A DNA stretch of 64,000 bases from Hermetia illucens (GCF_905115235.1 NC_051851.1:156502692-156566691); one strand, 5' to 3'; positions 43,598 to 56,060 are shown, numbered from the stretch's first letter. The notes: a model not told the origin generated them from the letters alone. Numbers and translations are program-made.

Positions 43598-44020
43598 AAT
43601 CAAGTGGCCTTGAACTCTTAATAGGTTGTGATGCGAACGTTCAGCATATTTGTTGTGGCAACAGCAAATGCAATCCTAGAGGAGAGAAGTTGTTTGATTT
43701 CACTTCACTTCAGTATGTTTGATACTGCAAAGTTTATCCTGTCGAAAAGCAGGAAGACTTGCAGAAGTTTTGTGGGCATTCTGACTGACCATAATTCAGT
43801 AGCTGGGTGTATGTTCAGAATAGGAATTATCCAAGATGATACGTGTTCATCCTGTAATAAGGAAGCGGAATCCATGGAACATTTTCTATGTGAGTGTCCC
43901 GCGTATGGCCGCATCAGATATCAGATTTTTGGTGCTGATGTGCTCCAACTACAGCGGGTAGCATCATATCCGCTAAAGGAAATCCTGCGATACATAAATG
44001 AATCCGGGATATTCCGTTAG
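43598..44020 (+). mobile_element. Older LOA-like LINE, right half with RT deleted
   Basis: Continuing from 38122 across the young insertion, the endonuclease goes on as SSGLELLIGCDANVQHICCG and PRGEKLFDFTS. It then passes in under 50 bases to KTCRSFVGILTDHNSVAGCM, and on to CSSCNKEAESMEHFLCECPA with the stop at 44018-44020. RT and RNase H are missing, so the element had lost about 2.5 kb. The finger C-x2-C-x7-8-H-x4-C is intact. Confidence 0.7.
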
Positions 44021-44029
44021 ACGAGGGAA

Positions 44030-44639
44030 CCGAGTACAATGAGTACAAACAGACACACACTGGTTCATCTTTCTCGCATACTTCCCACCCTCACGAATAT
44101 CGATGTTCATTGTGCTCGTCAGGGTCACCAGTATAAGAAGAAAAGAGGCCACCTTTGTAAAAGAAATTGAAAAATTTTAAGATATTGGCAGTTTATTTAA
44201 CCTTAAAGTATTAAGCTCAGAACCTCGGAAAATGTCGGACCTCTGGTTAGGAGAAGATCGCGAGAGAGGAAGAGAAAGAGAGAATTCTGGAAGAACGTGT
44301 TCCTCTTATTCTCATATTATTACCGTTGGAAATAGTACAGAGTTCCACTTAACTGCTATAATAGGGAAAGTCCCGAATCGATTTCTTCCTGTCTACAAGA
44401 TGGTGCGACGTGAAAATTAGATATGCTAGAAGGGCGCACCGTCAACGGCAAATAGCGGTCTGAGTTCGAGTTTCTACTCTCGGCACGACAATGGAAGCAA
44501 TATTGGAGAAGCCACATACCTGCGCAATGTCGCCGTTGATTCCTAGCAATGTGCTTCAGTTCACCTCACGATTTTTCTCCACTACTCTACGCCACGTAGT
44601 TCTAGGGTGAAATATCTGTCGGAAATCCACCGATAATGA
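44030..44639. other. Unassigned stretch
   Basis: No gene recognised; a purine-rich GAGAGAGGAAGAGAAAGAGA run lies near 44260. Confidence 0.4.
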
Positions 44640-44960
44640 ACTTTATTGCATGGCATAGCCCTTAATGGTGTCGTTTTTCCCGATGTGTGACCTACCCACT
44701 GCCACTTCCGCCTTTCCATTAACACCTCTACAGACATCTAGGCGGCACTGCTTCAGGCCAGAGTACCCGGATGACATAGCGGTGACGTGAGTTTATGAAA
44801 GCTGGCAGCTTCCAAGTAACGTTTCATGTACTACTCTCATTTAACAGTAAAGAGAAAACATTGGTACGGAACAGCCTGAACTTAATGTTAAGCAAGATTC
44901 CACTTTTCCTTTAATCAAGGGACCTAAGTTCTCTCCACACTGTTTCGAAAGGTAGGCACA
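44640..44960 (-). mobile_element. LINE family Y, C-terminal scrap (copy 5)
   Basis: Minus-strand KFRLFRTNVFSLLLNESST (near 44890) and RKWQWVGHT (near 44720) match the C-terminal region of family Y. The DNA GTGTGACCTACCCACTGCCA near 44685 is shared with the copy at 25567. Confidence 0.5.
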
Positions 44961-45332
44961 AAAGTCCTGCAAGTTAGCGTGTATCGACTTCAACAACGTT
45001 AAAAGATAGACTGTTAATCCCCCCTCAACAATGTCAAGGACATGCTAGCTTCTTTCTGGAAAATTGGCACCCACTTTAGTTTGGATGCGAAGAGTGATTT
45101 CTTTAAATGACTTAAGGAACCTTTCTGGGTAACTGTTTTCAATACGAAAACTTTCCAATCGCCTAGTGGTCATACATATATAATATCAAAATCACGTGCA
45201 CCAATCATCTCTTCCAGCAATTGAACCACAAAATAAACACAGCTTGAATGATTCGCATAAACTGGAGAGATCAAACATAGTCGAGATAAGATTATTACGA
45301 ACAGAATCGCGCTGACCAGGGGAATTCACCAA

Positions 45333-45338
45333 TCAGTC
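45333..45338 (+). promoter_or_regulatory. Initiator TCAGTC of FOXRED1-B
   Basis: CCAATCAGTCGCAA is shared with copy C; TCAGTC fits the arthropod initiator and lies about 20 bases before the ATG. Confidence 0.5.
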
Positions 45339-45356
45339 GCAAACGCTCTCTCAAAG

Positions 45357-46914
45357 ATGTTAGCGTTTCAGTTCAGTAGAAGCAGCTTGGCCAAGTTCCA
45401 GCCCCTTAACCGACTCTTTTCGCAGAAGCCCGTAACTCAGGACAAGCAAACTAAACCCTATCGAAACCTCCAAAGTCCTACAAGGACAGCAAACTGCACA
45501 CCAGAGGCTTTCCCCACAAAATGTGATGTGGCCATTATCGGTGGCGGTGGGATGGGATCATCCACAGCTTACTTTCTCAAAAAGAAAGCCGGACGCGATC
45601 TAAATGTTGTAGTAGTGGAGCGAGATAATGCGGTAAGATTAGTGGAGATAGTCACACGCTTTCGTTAAAGTGATAACGACTGAGTTTTCTCAACAGTACA
45701 GTAAAGCGTCGACACCGCTATCAGCCGGATGCTTGCGGCAACAGTTCACCGTCCAGGAAAATGTACTGATGTCCCGCTTTGGGGCTCAATTCCTGCACTC
45801 ATTCAAGTCGGAGATCGGTGACGAAGTTGATCCTAATTTCAAAACTTATGGAAATCTGTACTTAGTGAATGAGAAAAATGCAGAGAAACTTGCGCAAGGA
45901 GTAGCACTCCAAAGCCAGCTTGGGGTAAAGAGTGAGCTCTTAACCAATGACCAGTTGAAGAAAAAATTTCCATGGATCAATACAGATGGAATCGGCTTAG
46001 GTAAAGATTTGATTGGCTTTTAAATTGTTCTCGTTAATTATGGACTATTTTGAAGCTGCTTTCGGTTGCGTGGATGAAGGATGGTTTGACCCCTGGGCGC
46101 TCCTTACTGGCCTCCGAAAAAAGGCACAAGCCCTAGGAGCAGTCTATATTGATGGCGAAGTGGTAGATTTTGAATTCAAATCGAAAGGAGGAGCAGAATA
46201 TGATGCGGTAGACAAAATCGTTGTCAGGACAGCCCAAAATGAGCAGAAAACGATTCAGTTCGACAAGTGCGTGCTATCTGCAGGCGCCTTTTCAGGCGAA
46301 CTAGCGAAGAAGGCGAGAATAGGGACTGGGACTGGACTCTTGAGCACCCCATTGCCGGTTGAGCCAAGGTAATTACAGTGTTTCCTTCCACTAATAAACT
46401 AAATTTATCTCTCCCCAGAAAGCGATACATCTACGTTATAAATTCCCAAGGCGAAAACGCCCCACCGCCAACAGCTCCTCTAGTCCTTGATACGTCTCAA
46501 CTGTACTTCCGCCGCGAAGGTGCAAACTTCATCACTAGTCGTTCACCATCGAGCGACCAAGAACCTCCTATCGACAATCTCGATGTCGACCTGGATTATT
46601 TCGAAACTAATATTTGGCCATACTTGGCTCATCGAATTCCTGCCTTTGAATCCTTAAAGGTAGTTGGGTCTTGGGCGGGATATTACGATTATAACACATT
46701 TGACCAGAATGGAGTCATCGGGAAGCATCCGGCATACGATAATTTCTATATAGCGGCAGGATTCAGTGGACATGGGATACAGAAGGTTCCGGCGGTTGGA
46801 CGAGGAATGGCTGAGTTGATTGTGGACGGTGGATTCAAAAACATCGACTTGAGCCTGTTCCGCTTCGAACGATTGATCGAGAAGCGACCGGTCAAGGAGA
46901 TGGCAATCGCCTAA
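45357..46914 (+). CDS. FOXRED1: FOXRED1-like mitochondrial FAD oxidoreductase, copy B (four exons)
   Basis: Exons 45357-45632, 45697-46000, 46056-46368 and 46419-46914 give 462 residues, with all introns in the same places and phases as copies A and C. The basic presequence MLAFQFSRSSLAKFQPLNRL targets mitochondria. GGGGMG at residues 62-67 is the FAD Rossmann turn; VVVVERD ends its second strand. Exon 2 begins YSKASTPLSAGCLRQQFTVQ, exon 3 has AFGCVDEGWFDPWALLTGLR, and exon 4 has GSWAGYYDYNTFDQNGVIGK and AGFSGHGIQKVPAVGRGMAE. Closely similar to copy C even in the introns, so the two split recently. Predicted role: complex I assembly. It lies in a block with an Rpn3 pseudogene fragment at 48.4 kb. 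Intact. Confidence 0.9.
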
Positions 46915-46961
46915 AACTGTTCAAATGATGTAGATGGGCAAAAATGATTATTCTACAAATT

Positions 46962-46967
46962 AATAAA
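46962..46967 (+). terminator. Poly-A signal of FOXRED1-B
   Basis: AATAAA, 48 bases after the stop codon. Confidence 0.6.
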
Positions 46968-47179
46968 TATGTTTCATGTTAAGCAACCTTAATTCCTACT
47001 AGTATCATTGTAATGGACAGAATATCGAGGGAGGTGAAGAGTTTGTATATCGTGGAAGGGTTATTTCTGCCGGCGTCATCAAATTTAATCTCGCTCAAAG
47101 TATGAACCGCCCTTCTTTGTTTCTCCCAAAATTTAAGAACACAACTATCTCAACACTAACATCAAGTTAAAACCGTTCC

Positions 47180-48110
47180 GCGTTCATGTTTTCTCTGTAC
47201 TGCTGGAAAGTGCTCACCAATGTTACTGGGAAGCTCCAGGCTTTTTTGAATTCATACAGGGTGCAGCCCGGGAACTTATTTGAATTGCGCGCCACACATC
47301 GACCATTAATCTTTCAAAAATGGACGTGTGCATATTCAACAGGGCGCATCCTAACGCGTTTGTACAGTTTGTTTAGTAACGACCATGCAGTGAACAAAAG
47401 AAGAACGTGTGTTCCGCCGTGGCGACCTACTTTTCTAACAACCGTTCGATAACTCAGCGTGCATTTAGAAAAAAATTAAAATCGCGCTTGCATGTCCTGT
47501 TCCTGATCGGAAATGGATTGCTCAATGGGTGGAGGCGTTTATGGATACTCGCAGTGTGTGTAAAAAAAGCCAACACCCTCAAAAAACACCAGGACTCCAA
47601 ATAACGTCGAGAAGGTACGGAAGTTGCCCTTAGAATTTCTAATCGCACAGTAAGACAAACCCTTGATGAAGACCTAAAATTGCATCCATACAAACTGGCG
47701 GTGGTGCCAATACACGCGATTTCGATTCATGAGAAGGGCTTGTGAAGCCTTTGTCGAACACTTGCCTCATGACGCACTTGCATTCTTCAGCGATGAGGCA
47801 CCATTTTCATCTGTCAGGATGCATTAATGTACAAAACATGCGATTATTGGAGTGGCACGAACTCCCGAGAATTTTACGAGCAGGCTCTGCATGCAAAATG
47901 TGTGACTGTTTGGTGTGCATTATCTAGAGGTGGCATTATTGGACCCTAGTTTTTTGAATTGCAGTTAAAATGGCATTTCCAATAAGTACTCTTTCATGAT
48001 CTTTTCAAATAAGGAAGTCTCCACACCGCACCTATATTTGTGTCATCAAAAAAGTCTGACCTGATGCAATAACAAATAAAAAACTTGGTCGGCGTACGGG
48101 CCAGATACCT
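47180..48110 (+). pseudogene. Tc1/mariner-superfamily transposase relic
   Basis: Helix-turn-helix part: FSNNRSITQRAFRKK and, across frames, VPDRKWIAQWVEAFMDTRSV, then QHPQKTP. Linker: ISNRTVRQTLDEDLKLHPYK LAVVP. Catalytic part: HLPHDALAFFSDEAPF (the second D of the DDE/D triad is visible in FSDEA), then NKQN-like VQNMRLLEWHE, VTVWCALSRGGIIGP and FFELQ. This order fits IS630/Tc1/mariner transposases. At least four frame changes. No terminal inverted repeats recognised. It lies within the duplicated FOXRED1-Rpn3 block. Confidence 0.65.
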
Positions 48111-48119
48111 CTAAACGTT

Positions 48120-48370
48120 TTGATTAGTTGATTAGGAAGCGGAAGTGACAGTAAAGAGGTGCGACAACTCCATTGCAGGCTTTGTCGTACAATGGAACCC
48201 ACTGTCTCAAGATAGCCGATGAGTGGGTTGTCCTGAAGGTACGTAGAGCAAGACTGAGAACTGTGTCATGGAAGGAGTACAAGCTTTTTGGAAAATTGCG
48301 GGGAAAGCTGAAACACATATCCAGAAATCGGCAGCGGTGACGGGTGGGTGTGGTTAACGTGCTACGTCTT
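48120..48370 (+). mobile_element. LINE family Y, C-terminal scrap (copy 6)
   Basis: Translation SITVKRCDNSIAGFVVQWNP-like sequence followed by LSQDSR, SWKEYKLFGKIAGKAE and TGVVNVLRL at the end. It matches the fragment at 15.09-15.15 kb (ACCCACTGTCTCAAGATAGC against ACCCACCGTCTCAAGATAGC). Confidence 0.55.
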
Positions 48371-48409
48371 ACATAAGAGTCTATGACAACCGAAATCCTA
48401 CAGGCGTTT

Positions 48410-48605
48410 GGAACCCATCATCTCTGACCAGTTCCTTCACCAGTTCTAGATTCTGTTGTTCTGACTCCCGTCGCCCCTCCCCCAGTTCTATCCAAACGAT
48501 TTGGACGGTTGTGGTACGGTTTCCACACTCTTATTAGTACCCCAGCAGGACGAGATTCTTTGAGGAGAGGCCAGCTACGGTTCCTGCTTGAGATGTTTGA
48601 CGCCT
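48410..48605 (-). pseudogene. Rpn3 C-terminal pseudogene fragment
   Basis: The DNA aligns with the last 190 bases of the intact Rpn3 gene (58330-58535). Shared blocks: CAGTTCTAGATTCTGTTGTT at 48449 against CAGTTCCAAGTCCTGCTGTT at 58360; GACGAGATTCTTTGAGG at 48549 against AACGAGATTCGTTGATGG at 58478; CCAGCTACGGTTCCTGC at 48574 against CCAGCTGCGGTTCCCGC at 58497. Same orientation relative to FOXRED1 as the real gene. Small gaps break the frame; upstream of 48605 the similarity stops. It is a relic of a joint FOXRED1-Rpn3 duplication, not a retrocopy in appearance, since it keeps its neighbour. Confidence 0.75.
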
Positions 48606-48609
48606 TTTA

Positions 48610-50100
48610 GTAAAATGCCGCAGGGAAGATAGGGAAGTAAGGAGTCGATGAATACATCGGACCTCTGTGCGCCGAAGTTTGAGAAAGGTAGTCTGAGGTC
48701 GCTTCTGTATCTTCCTCTGAAGTAGAGAGAAACCATTCAAAAACGCGCCACGTTGGAACAAGCACTAAAAGAGCCTGTTTCATACGGCGAAGAGGCGGCT
48801 TCATATGAGGCCCTGTTTCCAGCGCGAAACTGATTTGGGCAGCGATAGTCACTGTTCCTTGACTCCTGAAGACGGGGTGATGGACATCGGGAGATCTACT
48901 GTCTTAACGTGCGTTGGTTGCAGATGTCATTAAAAAAGACACACAGTTACCCGTTCGAGCCAATGCCAAACCTACGAATTACCATGTGCGTACCCGTGTA
49001 AGATTGCTTTAAATTTAGAAATATGAGAATAACATGCTTAAACGCTGAAATTGACTTGATATCCTGAACGAGGCAACTTAAGCCTTCTACAAACGATGAT
49101 GGGCTGGAACCCTTTTAGTCCGATAAAACGAGGAATTCGCCTAGTTCTCAGAACGACGTTGCGGAAAGCAATAGGATTATCAATAAATGTGATTTTCAGT
49201 CGATGATCTTTATCATAACAGAATCTCTCAGGACACTACGATTGTATTGACACGCCTTGAACGGTTGGCATGGTTGATATCTTTTCAGATGTCTGACAAA
49301 ACCTACTTGGGTAAGCGTTCTCGTGCAAGAGCTAAGCTATGAAAGGGACCAAAAACTAACTTACGTAAAAGCGGCATAACATGATCAGTCTGACATCCCT
49401 TTGACTGATAACGTAAACGCAATAATTGATGGACTGATAGCCAATCTATGAACAAAATGACTCAAATTTTCAAATAAAATCTTCCAATCTGATGCAGTAG
49501 GGCTGACTCTTGGTGGATTGAGACTAGCGACAGACACTGATCATGTAAGGGCGCTCTAAGGCAGCATATAGGGAAGGGGTAACGTTTCCAGTTAAGTTTT
49601 CAAAATATAATAGAGCGTCCGTCAATATCTAGATACCGGAACGCCAGCTTTGAATTAGGCACAGGATATCATAGTGATGTTACTTGCCTGAGCGTATTAC
49701 TGAGCGAATTACTTAGTTACTTGCCTGAGCTTCCTCGTTGTTTCCTCCCTCCACATCCTTGAAGGTAATTTGGTGCTGCAGGATCTAGTCGACGACGAGC
49801 CTATCTGGAACTTACTTGATGGTCGGTGAACATCATAAGTACCGTAGATATTTCCCACTGTCCAACAGTTTTCCAAATGATCCTAGGGAACGCCAGTTCC
49901 GAAGGGAATGCTTCTGCTCAAGGGCGGCGCCGATAGAAGTATTGGATGCCTCCGTTTTCATATTTGCAGAGATGATAGCTGATTGCACATTCGATCATCG
50001 TGCAGTGGGCTAGCCCGGTCCATCTGTCTCAGACGCACATGACAAATCACCGATGACTACAGGCGTCTGAATGCTTGCACGACTCCGGATAATTAGCCAC
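48610..50100. other. Unassigned stretch
   Basis: No gene or element recognised; short interrupted ORFs only. Confidence 0.4.
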
Positions 50101-50129
50101 TGCCTATCATTGAAGGCTAGCTAGAGGTT

Positions 50130-50640
50130 GTGAAAGTTCAAACCATCGGAGATTTTCCAAAGCTAGAGATTGTCGCCGAGCTCGCAAGATCTCTTTATTT
50201 CTACCCTCGCTGCATTCAGAGGGCTGTTAGCATATTATCACAACTGAACGATCTTCTCAAGTGGCTACTCCTCTCCTCTAGCCTAGTGTTGACGCTAAAA
50301 CAGAAGCTGCATTTCGGAGTAGCAAGATATCACTCGCCGGCGCAAGTATAGCTTCATTCTTGTCGCCGAAAGCCACTCAGGTTCTAAAAAGTGACACAAC
50401 GAACATCGTCATCGGCACCTATATCGAACGACGTTTTCCCCATGGTACCTGATTTCATCTGCGTTTCTTCTCTAGAAAACTGTCGCTACAGCACCTACAA
50501 TCGAGAGTTGCTTACTGTTTTCGCTGCCATGAAGCGCTTTAAATGCTTTCTGGAAAGCCGCTTTGCCACAATTTTCACCATTGATCTACGCCACGCAACA
50601 ACGTTCCGACAAAACTGAACTACATCTTGCAGCACCAGGT
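50130..50640 (+). mobile_element. Ty3/gypsy retrotransposon fossil (end of RT, RNase H)
   Basis: Plus-strand remains of the end of a reverse transcriptase and the start of the RNase H of the Ty3/gypsy group. Broken in several places and old. No LTRs recognised. It is in a different orientation and covers a different part of pol from the fossil at 36.3-37.2 kb, so it is a separate insertion. Confidence 0.65.
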
Positions 50641-50879
50641 AGCTTTCAAGTTCGCAAATAGTAGATAGATATCAGCGGCACCGAATAGCCCAGTTAGCGC
50701 TGTGGTACACCGTTTTGATCCCACAAACCCTTGAGATCATGACTGCTGCAGTAAGAGGAAGAGGATAGAGTCTAGCCGGCTCAAATCTTCCGAGCCAGCC
50801 CATATCAATCACGAAGGATCGCAGCTCTCTCACCCTGCAGCTAGAGATCTCTCCGAAGTCATCAAAGAATGGTTTATGT

Positions 50880-53700
50880 AATGTCCATAGCCTGACTATA
50901 ACTAGAACTGAGCAGTCGCAAAGAATGTGCCTCCTCTCCGAACCTCGGCAATGCGAATTGTAGAGTATGCCGAGTCTGGCCGCATGGCCTCTTTAGACGA
51001 ATATCTTGTGCAGGCCGCCGTAATCTTGTAAGCGTTTGCCCGAGTCTGACAGAAGAGTTCTCGCGATCGGGTCTTGTCGATTCCATACTTTACAGTCGCC
51101 AGCAAAATAGACACTGTGCCCACCCACCCACCACTGTCAAAAGCAGAGTCCATCTGGCTAATCCGTCAACCAGCTGATCCTCCCTTATGTCCCTATGACC
51201 GGAAACCCAGGGAACAGCGACCTTGGGCCTGCCATCCAAACTGTTCAGCCCGTTCCTGCACCACCCCACCAGCCTAGAAGATGTTCCAGTTGCATACAAG
51301 ACCTTAATAGCCGCTTCACTGTCAATAAGAATGGCTATGTTATGCTTGGAGCTCGCATCATGCCCAACCATCGACAGGCTTCCAGCATCGGGAGTACTTC
51401 CGTTTGGCATACACTGCCGAAACCAGGGAGACAATGCGGCAGACAGGAATGCCCAGATTTCACGAGGTACTTCGTCTAGGATGTTACTATGGCCGTAAGT
51501 TTTCGCTGCCCAGCATCCGGACTCACGTAGTCTAAGGGCACTGCACGTTACAACGTATTTAATGTGAAGGTCTGGGGGAAGGACGGATAGGGGTACATTG
51601 AGATTATCTGCCGGGAAGGACTACAGGGCCCCAATAGCACCTGCATTCGCAGTTCTTTGAATCCTATTAGACTTCGTTCTATTGTACTTTTTCCTCAAAG
51701 CCATTGCAATAGAGCCGTACGTTTGGATGGGATGCACCACAACTGTGTACATCCAGAGAAACATCCTCTGCAGGAGACCCCATTTCTTTCCAAAGGTTCT
51801 CATGCAGACAGAGAGGGTTATAAAGGCCTTCTTAACCCTCAGTTCTATGTTCAATCTCCAGTTTAGCTTTGGATCCAGGATTACGTCCAGATACTCTACA
51901 TTGGAAAAAAGAGCCAATCTAAGTTCATTCAGCCGGGGTAGGTCGAATTCAGCTACCCTTGCCTAGGTGGAGAATAGTATCAGTTCCATTTTGGTTGGGT
52001 TTATGCCGAGTCTACATCTTGGGGCCTCCAGGCATACCTTCCACAGATCCGACTAGATTATCCTAATTCTTAGCATGGATATTATCCGATGCGTAAGATA
52101 TCCCTCCAATTCAATACTGGTCAAGGCTTCCTTGTTGGCGTTAGTACTAACATTATTAAATGCTCCCTCTATTCCAAGAAGGCAGCTAGAGTATAATGCT
52201 TATACTGCAGTGACCATTCAGCCGTGTCAATTGCCTCGTAAAGATCGGTTTCTGTGGATTTGCCTTTGAGGTATGAATTCTTGAACTTAGAGCAAGGCGT
52301 TCTCTTCATAATCGTTCTTAAGTGAATGCCCAGGATGCGTTCCAGGGTCTACAACACGAAAGAGGTGAGGCCAATTGGGCGAAAGTCCTTGACGGACTCA
52401 TGGGTGTGTTTGCTCGCTTATAGTATGAAAGGTAGGAAAACCTCGACAAACCACGGTACAAGCCATTCTTACTGCTTCAGTAGCATGACTGGCATTATAC
52501 CCTCTAACCCCGAATATTTATATGCGGAGAAGCTGTTTATAGCTCAGCCGATTTTATCCTCGGTAATTGCCGATTTGATAGTCTTGCACGGCTGGGACGG
52601 CTGGATACCCTCCAAGCGAACCTCTGACTCACAGTCCTCCTCGCTGAGGCGAAAGTGCATCTGAACTAGCAGTTCCAGGGTTTCACCAGAAATTCCGTCC
52701 AGCAGCCTACCGACTTTTTAGAAAAGTACAGTCTCCTACATATGTTCTTGTACAGAATCTTACTGAGCCTTGCAAATCCGCTAGTGCTTTCAATGTTCCG
52801 AAAATAGTCCAACCAGGACCGCTTCTTGGCAGTCTACATGGGAGACTTATACTTCTTCAAGCATTCCTTGCATGGCTACTCATATTTATGCCTGTGGTAG
52901 ATGTTGAAGACCTCCCTGATCAGCTTCCTGAGGCTAAACAGAACTTCATTCTACGACGATGGCAGTGTCTTCTTGCTGTATTGAGCAGAGCACCAGAATT
53001 TAAAAGAGGCCATCGAATGCCTTTTCTAGAGCCCCGACCTTTGACTCCAGTTAGTCTGTCGTGCTAATTTGCGCACCAGAAAGTTTGTTCTTGATAACTT
53101 CACCAAACTTCCTCCAGTCGATCCTCTTTGAGTCTCTGAAAAGTTTCGTTCATTTCCAAGCTGACCCAAAGTGTATGCCTTCCACTGGCGTCATAGTCTA
53201 TCGACAGATTGGCCTTCCTTGTTGCTATGGTGGTCGTCACATGTTGCAGTTCTTCTGGCCGAGCTGATCGGTCGTGAGCCTTGTAATTTGAGAAAATATT
53301 CACGTTCTCTGCCCCCGCCTGCTCCAGTTTGAAGACGACAAAAGCGTACAGACCCTACCTCAAGAGGATAGGAGGATAGATCTGTTCTGATCAGCGTCTT
53401 CTGTACTGTGGAATAAAATATAATATTTGCTTTGAAGCCCTTTGATGTTTCGGTCGCCTCCGATAAAGGCTCCTTTACTAGTGCGATTTCGATGTCTTCC
53501 TCTAGGAGAAAAACAAGCAGTTTAGCCGAGATACACTTCGAGTGCTGCAGATTCATCTGCGTTACCCTCAACATGATCTGCTTGAATAGAGGGTTCGTCA
53601 GTCCCCATCAGACTCTCGATCCTTATCTCCTCCAACAGTCCGTTGACGGCGTCGACCGTGCCTGGAGGCAAATTCGAACCCGTGCGGCACTACGTACAAA
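50880..53700 (-). mobile_element. Decayed LOA/I-like LINE, minus strand
   Basis: From 53700 down: the end of ORF1 (GTVDAVNGLLEEIRIESLMG ... LEVYLG, stop) overlaps the start of ORF2, MLRVTQMNLQHSKCISAKLL and IALVKEPL (53574-53190), which is the endonuclease. RT remains follow across 53100-52000. At 51917-51621 comes YLDVILDPKLNWRLNIELRV and GKKWGLLQRMFLWMYTVVVH; at 51360-51150 RNase H, ILIDSEAAIKVLYATGTSSR and VPWVSGHRDIREDQLVDGLA. Same domain order as the intact LOA element, but clearly another family. Broken throughout. Confidence 0.7.
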
Positions 53701-53755
53701 GTTGTAATGAACTGCATTTGTGGACAAAAATCACCCAAAGTGACGTGCCCGTGAC

Positions 53756-55556
53756 TCTTGTTCAAAATAATTGCAATCCTTTTCCTCCAACAAGAACAAA
53801 GTGGACCTCAGCCAATGGTTCAACAGGACGTTTTCATAATCCCCGGGGTGACCGAGGAGGAATTACCAGAGATTTATAGACGAATTGGGAATAATAAGGC
53901 TCGGGGATTGGATAGAATTTCGGACAAAGCCCTAAAGTTGGCTGCTAAAATCAAGCCCGCATGGTCCATATGCATATACAACAGCCTGCCCCGTTCATCC
54001 AAGTTAACGGGTGGTCTAGCGGAGCGTTATATGCATGATGAGTTTCGCAGAACATGGTCCAGTATCGATGCAATAGCAACGGTCGGCGACCTTGCTCGGG
54101 AGGCATTGGCCGCTGGTAAATACTTTGCGGTGGTGATGTCAGGAATAAATTTTAGCTCAACCAACTGGGGTTAGATTAAGGGCACCCTGGCTAAATTGAT
54201 TATCCCTGGTTACTTAACTCTGATAATCGAGAATTACCCCGACGGAGGACGGTCCGAAGGAGTATGTTGTGATAGTAGGTGCTCCCCAAGGCTCCGCACA
54301 GGGGTCCTGCTGTGGGGCATAATGTATGAAGGAGAGCTCGGCCTTTGCGTGCCAAAGAAGGCAACATTGATTGGTTTTGAAGACGAACTGGCGGTGTTAG
54401 CTATTGCGAAACACCTCCAGGACGTGGAAGTGAATCCATTGTTGCCATCAAAGCATGGCTCCAAATGGTGAAACTGGACCTGACGGAAGATAAGACGGAG
54501 GCGGTCCTTATTCCCAATCGCAGGATAAACAATACTGTCAAAAACCGGACTGGTAATCACGAGTTCGTTTCTAAATCGATCATTATATACCGGGGGGTAA
54601 TGATCGATGCCAAGTTGAGCTTGAAGGGCATCTAGATTATGCGCGCGAGAAGGCAGCAAAGGCTAGTTCATCTCTAGCAAGGATGATGCCCAATATTGGA
54701 GGACCAAAATCTAATCGCCGGCTGTTTATCGCAGGGGTTGTCAGATCCATCCTGCAATATGCGGCTTCTGTCTGAGCGTGTGCACTGGATAACCCAGTGA
54801 ACCGGGAAAGGGTAAGTTCGGCATACCGTGAAGGTGTGCAATGCATATAGGACAGAATCCGGTGGAGCAGTGTGTGTCATTATGAGAATGATTCCATTGG
54901 ATTTTCTAGCGAATGAAGCACACTGCCTTCACCGGAGGAGGGCGACTCCGGCCGAAGTGACTGCTTCCGGAAAACCATTAAGGCGGAGTTGTGCAGGAGA
55001 TGGCAACAACGCTGAGATAAGGCCACAGAACTCATACACTGATCCCGCGTATTGAGAGATGAGTCGAGCGGAGGGATAATGAATTGAATTTCCACCTAAC
55101 ACAGTTCCTTATGGGACACGGTGAATACAGAAAGTACTTGCATCGCTTCAAATTAAATGAGCCCCCGGAATGTCCCGAATGAGTCGCTATACCCGATCAC
55201 CCGGACATGTCCATGATTCCCGATTCAAAGAGGAAACTTAAACGATGCCCTCAATGCAGTTGTCGGACGCCACAATTTCGTGGAGGAGATCCTGTGGTCG
55301 GAAGGAAATTGGAGTGTGATATACACAACAGTAACTGCTATACAGGAAAAGTTGCAAGAACGCAATGGACGCATGACTTAGTTGTACTGGTGTAAACCAA
55401 AACCCTCCTCGCGAAGTAATACTTCACTGTGGTCCCGTGGAGATATGGGCGGAAAAGTGGGTGTGGTTTTAGTGGGTTAGAATCCCACATACTGCTGCAA
55501 CCTGGCGCAGCAGCGTCTTTTTAAGATTTCCACCTCCACCCATAAAAAAGAAAAAA
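53756..55556 (+). mobile_element. R1-clade LINE, older second copy
   Basis: Starts in the linker before the RT (FIIPGVTEEELPEIYRRIGN NKARGLDRISDKALKLAAK; 53830-53950), then shows a deletion in the RT, AGKYFAVVM, TLIGFEDELAVLAIAKHLQD (the FADD has become FEDE), EDKTEAVLIPNRR, GHGEYRKYLHRFKL (55110-55160) and a 3' end. The 3' noncoding end aligns with that of the copy at 16.8-19.3 kb (GTGGTCCCG, TTTTAGTGGGT, AATCCCACA, TAAGATTT, CACCTCC) and finishes AAAAAAGAAAAAA. Same family, with far more changes, thus older. Confidence 0.75.
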
Positions 55557-55557
55557 G

Positions 55558-56060
55558 GTGAGCAGTGCCGTCCGTAAATGTCACTATTTTGGCTACTTCA
55601 CAGCAAGGTACACCATTGGTATGCATAAATACATTGGGTTGGCCCAAGACAGTGCCCTGTGGTACACCAGATGCAATTTTTTTCAGTTCAGAGTAGGTTC
55701 CTTCGTGTTTCACCCTGAATAAGCACTCTGATATACATATATGGTTTTAAAGTATCGAAAAATTCTTCTGGGAGGTCCCTATGCAGTGTATACAACAGAC
55801 CTTAGTGCTACACCTCATCAAACGCCTGGGCGGCATCAAGAAAAATGGCTGAGCACACCTGCTTTTTTCCACTGCTTTTGTAATGCTGTGTCCCTGTTAG
55901 ATTGTGGAATACTTTTTGGCTTGGCTGTAGTAGGAAGTAGCGATGTTGGTCGCTACGATTCGAATCTACTTAGCTCCTTCCCTGGTCTTTCAATGATCTT
56001 AGCATTTTATTTTTGTTTCACTGGCAACGTCGCCCTCCTAATCGATAAATATGATCAATG
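55558..56060 (-). mobile_element. Jockey-clade LINE, RT palm fragment
   Basis: Minus-strand translation: VCSAIFLDAAQAFDEV (55850-55800), GLLYTLHRDLPEEFFDTLKP YI, then FRVKHEGTYSELKKIASGVP QGTVLG (55720-55640), and HTNGVPCCEVAKIVTFTDGTA HLF. This is the Jockey RT palm with D of FLDxxxAFD and the GVPQG turn; the YADD-type motif reads FTDG, so it is dead. The R1 copy's tail abuts it at 55557. Confidence 0.7.

Noticed and set aside
50660-50740. Possible tRNA-like head (TAGCCCAGTTAGCGCTGTGG)
   Set aside because: The A-box-like sequence has no B box at the right distance and no tRNA fold.
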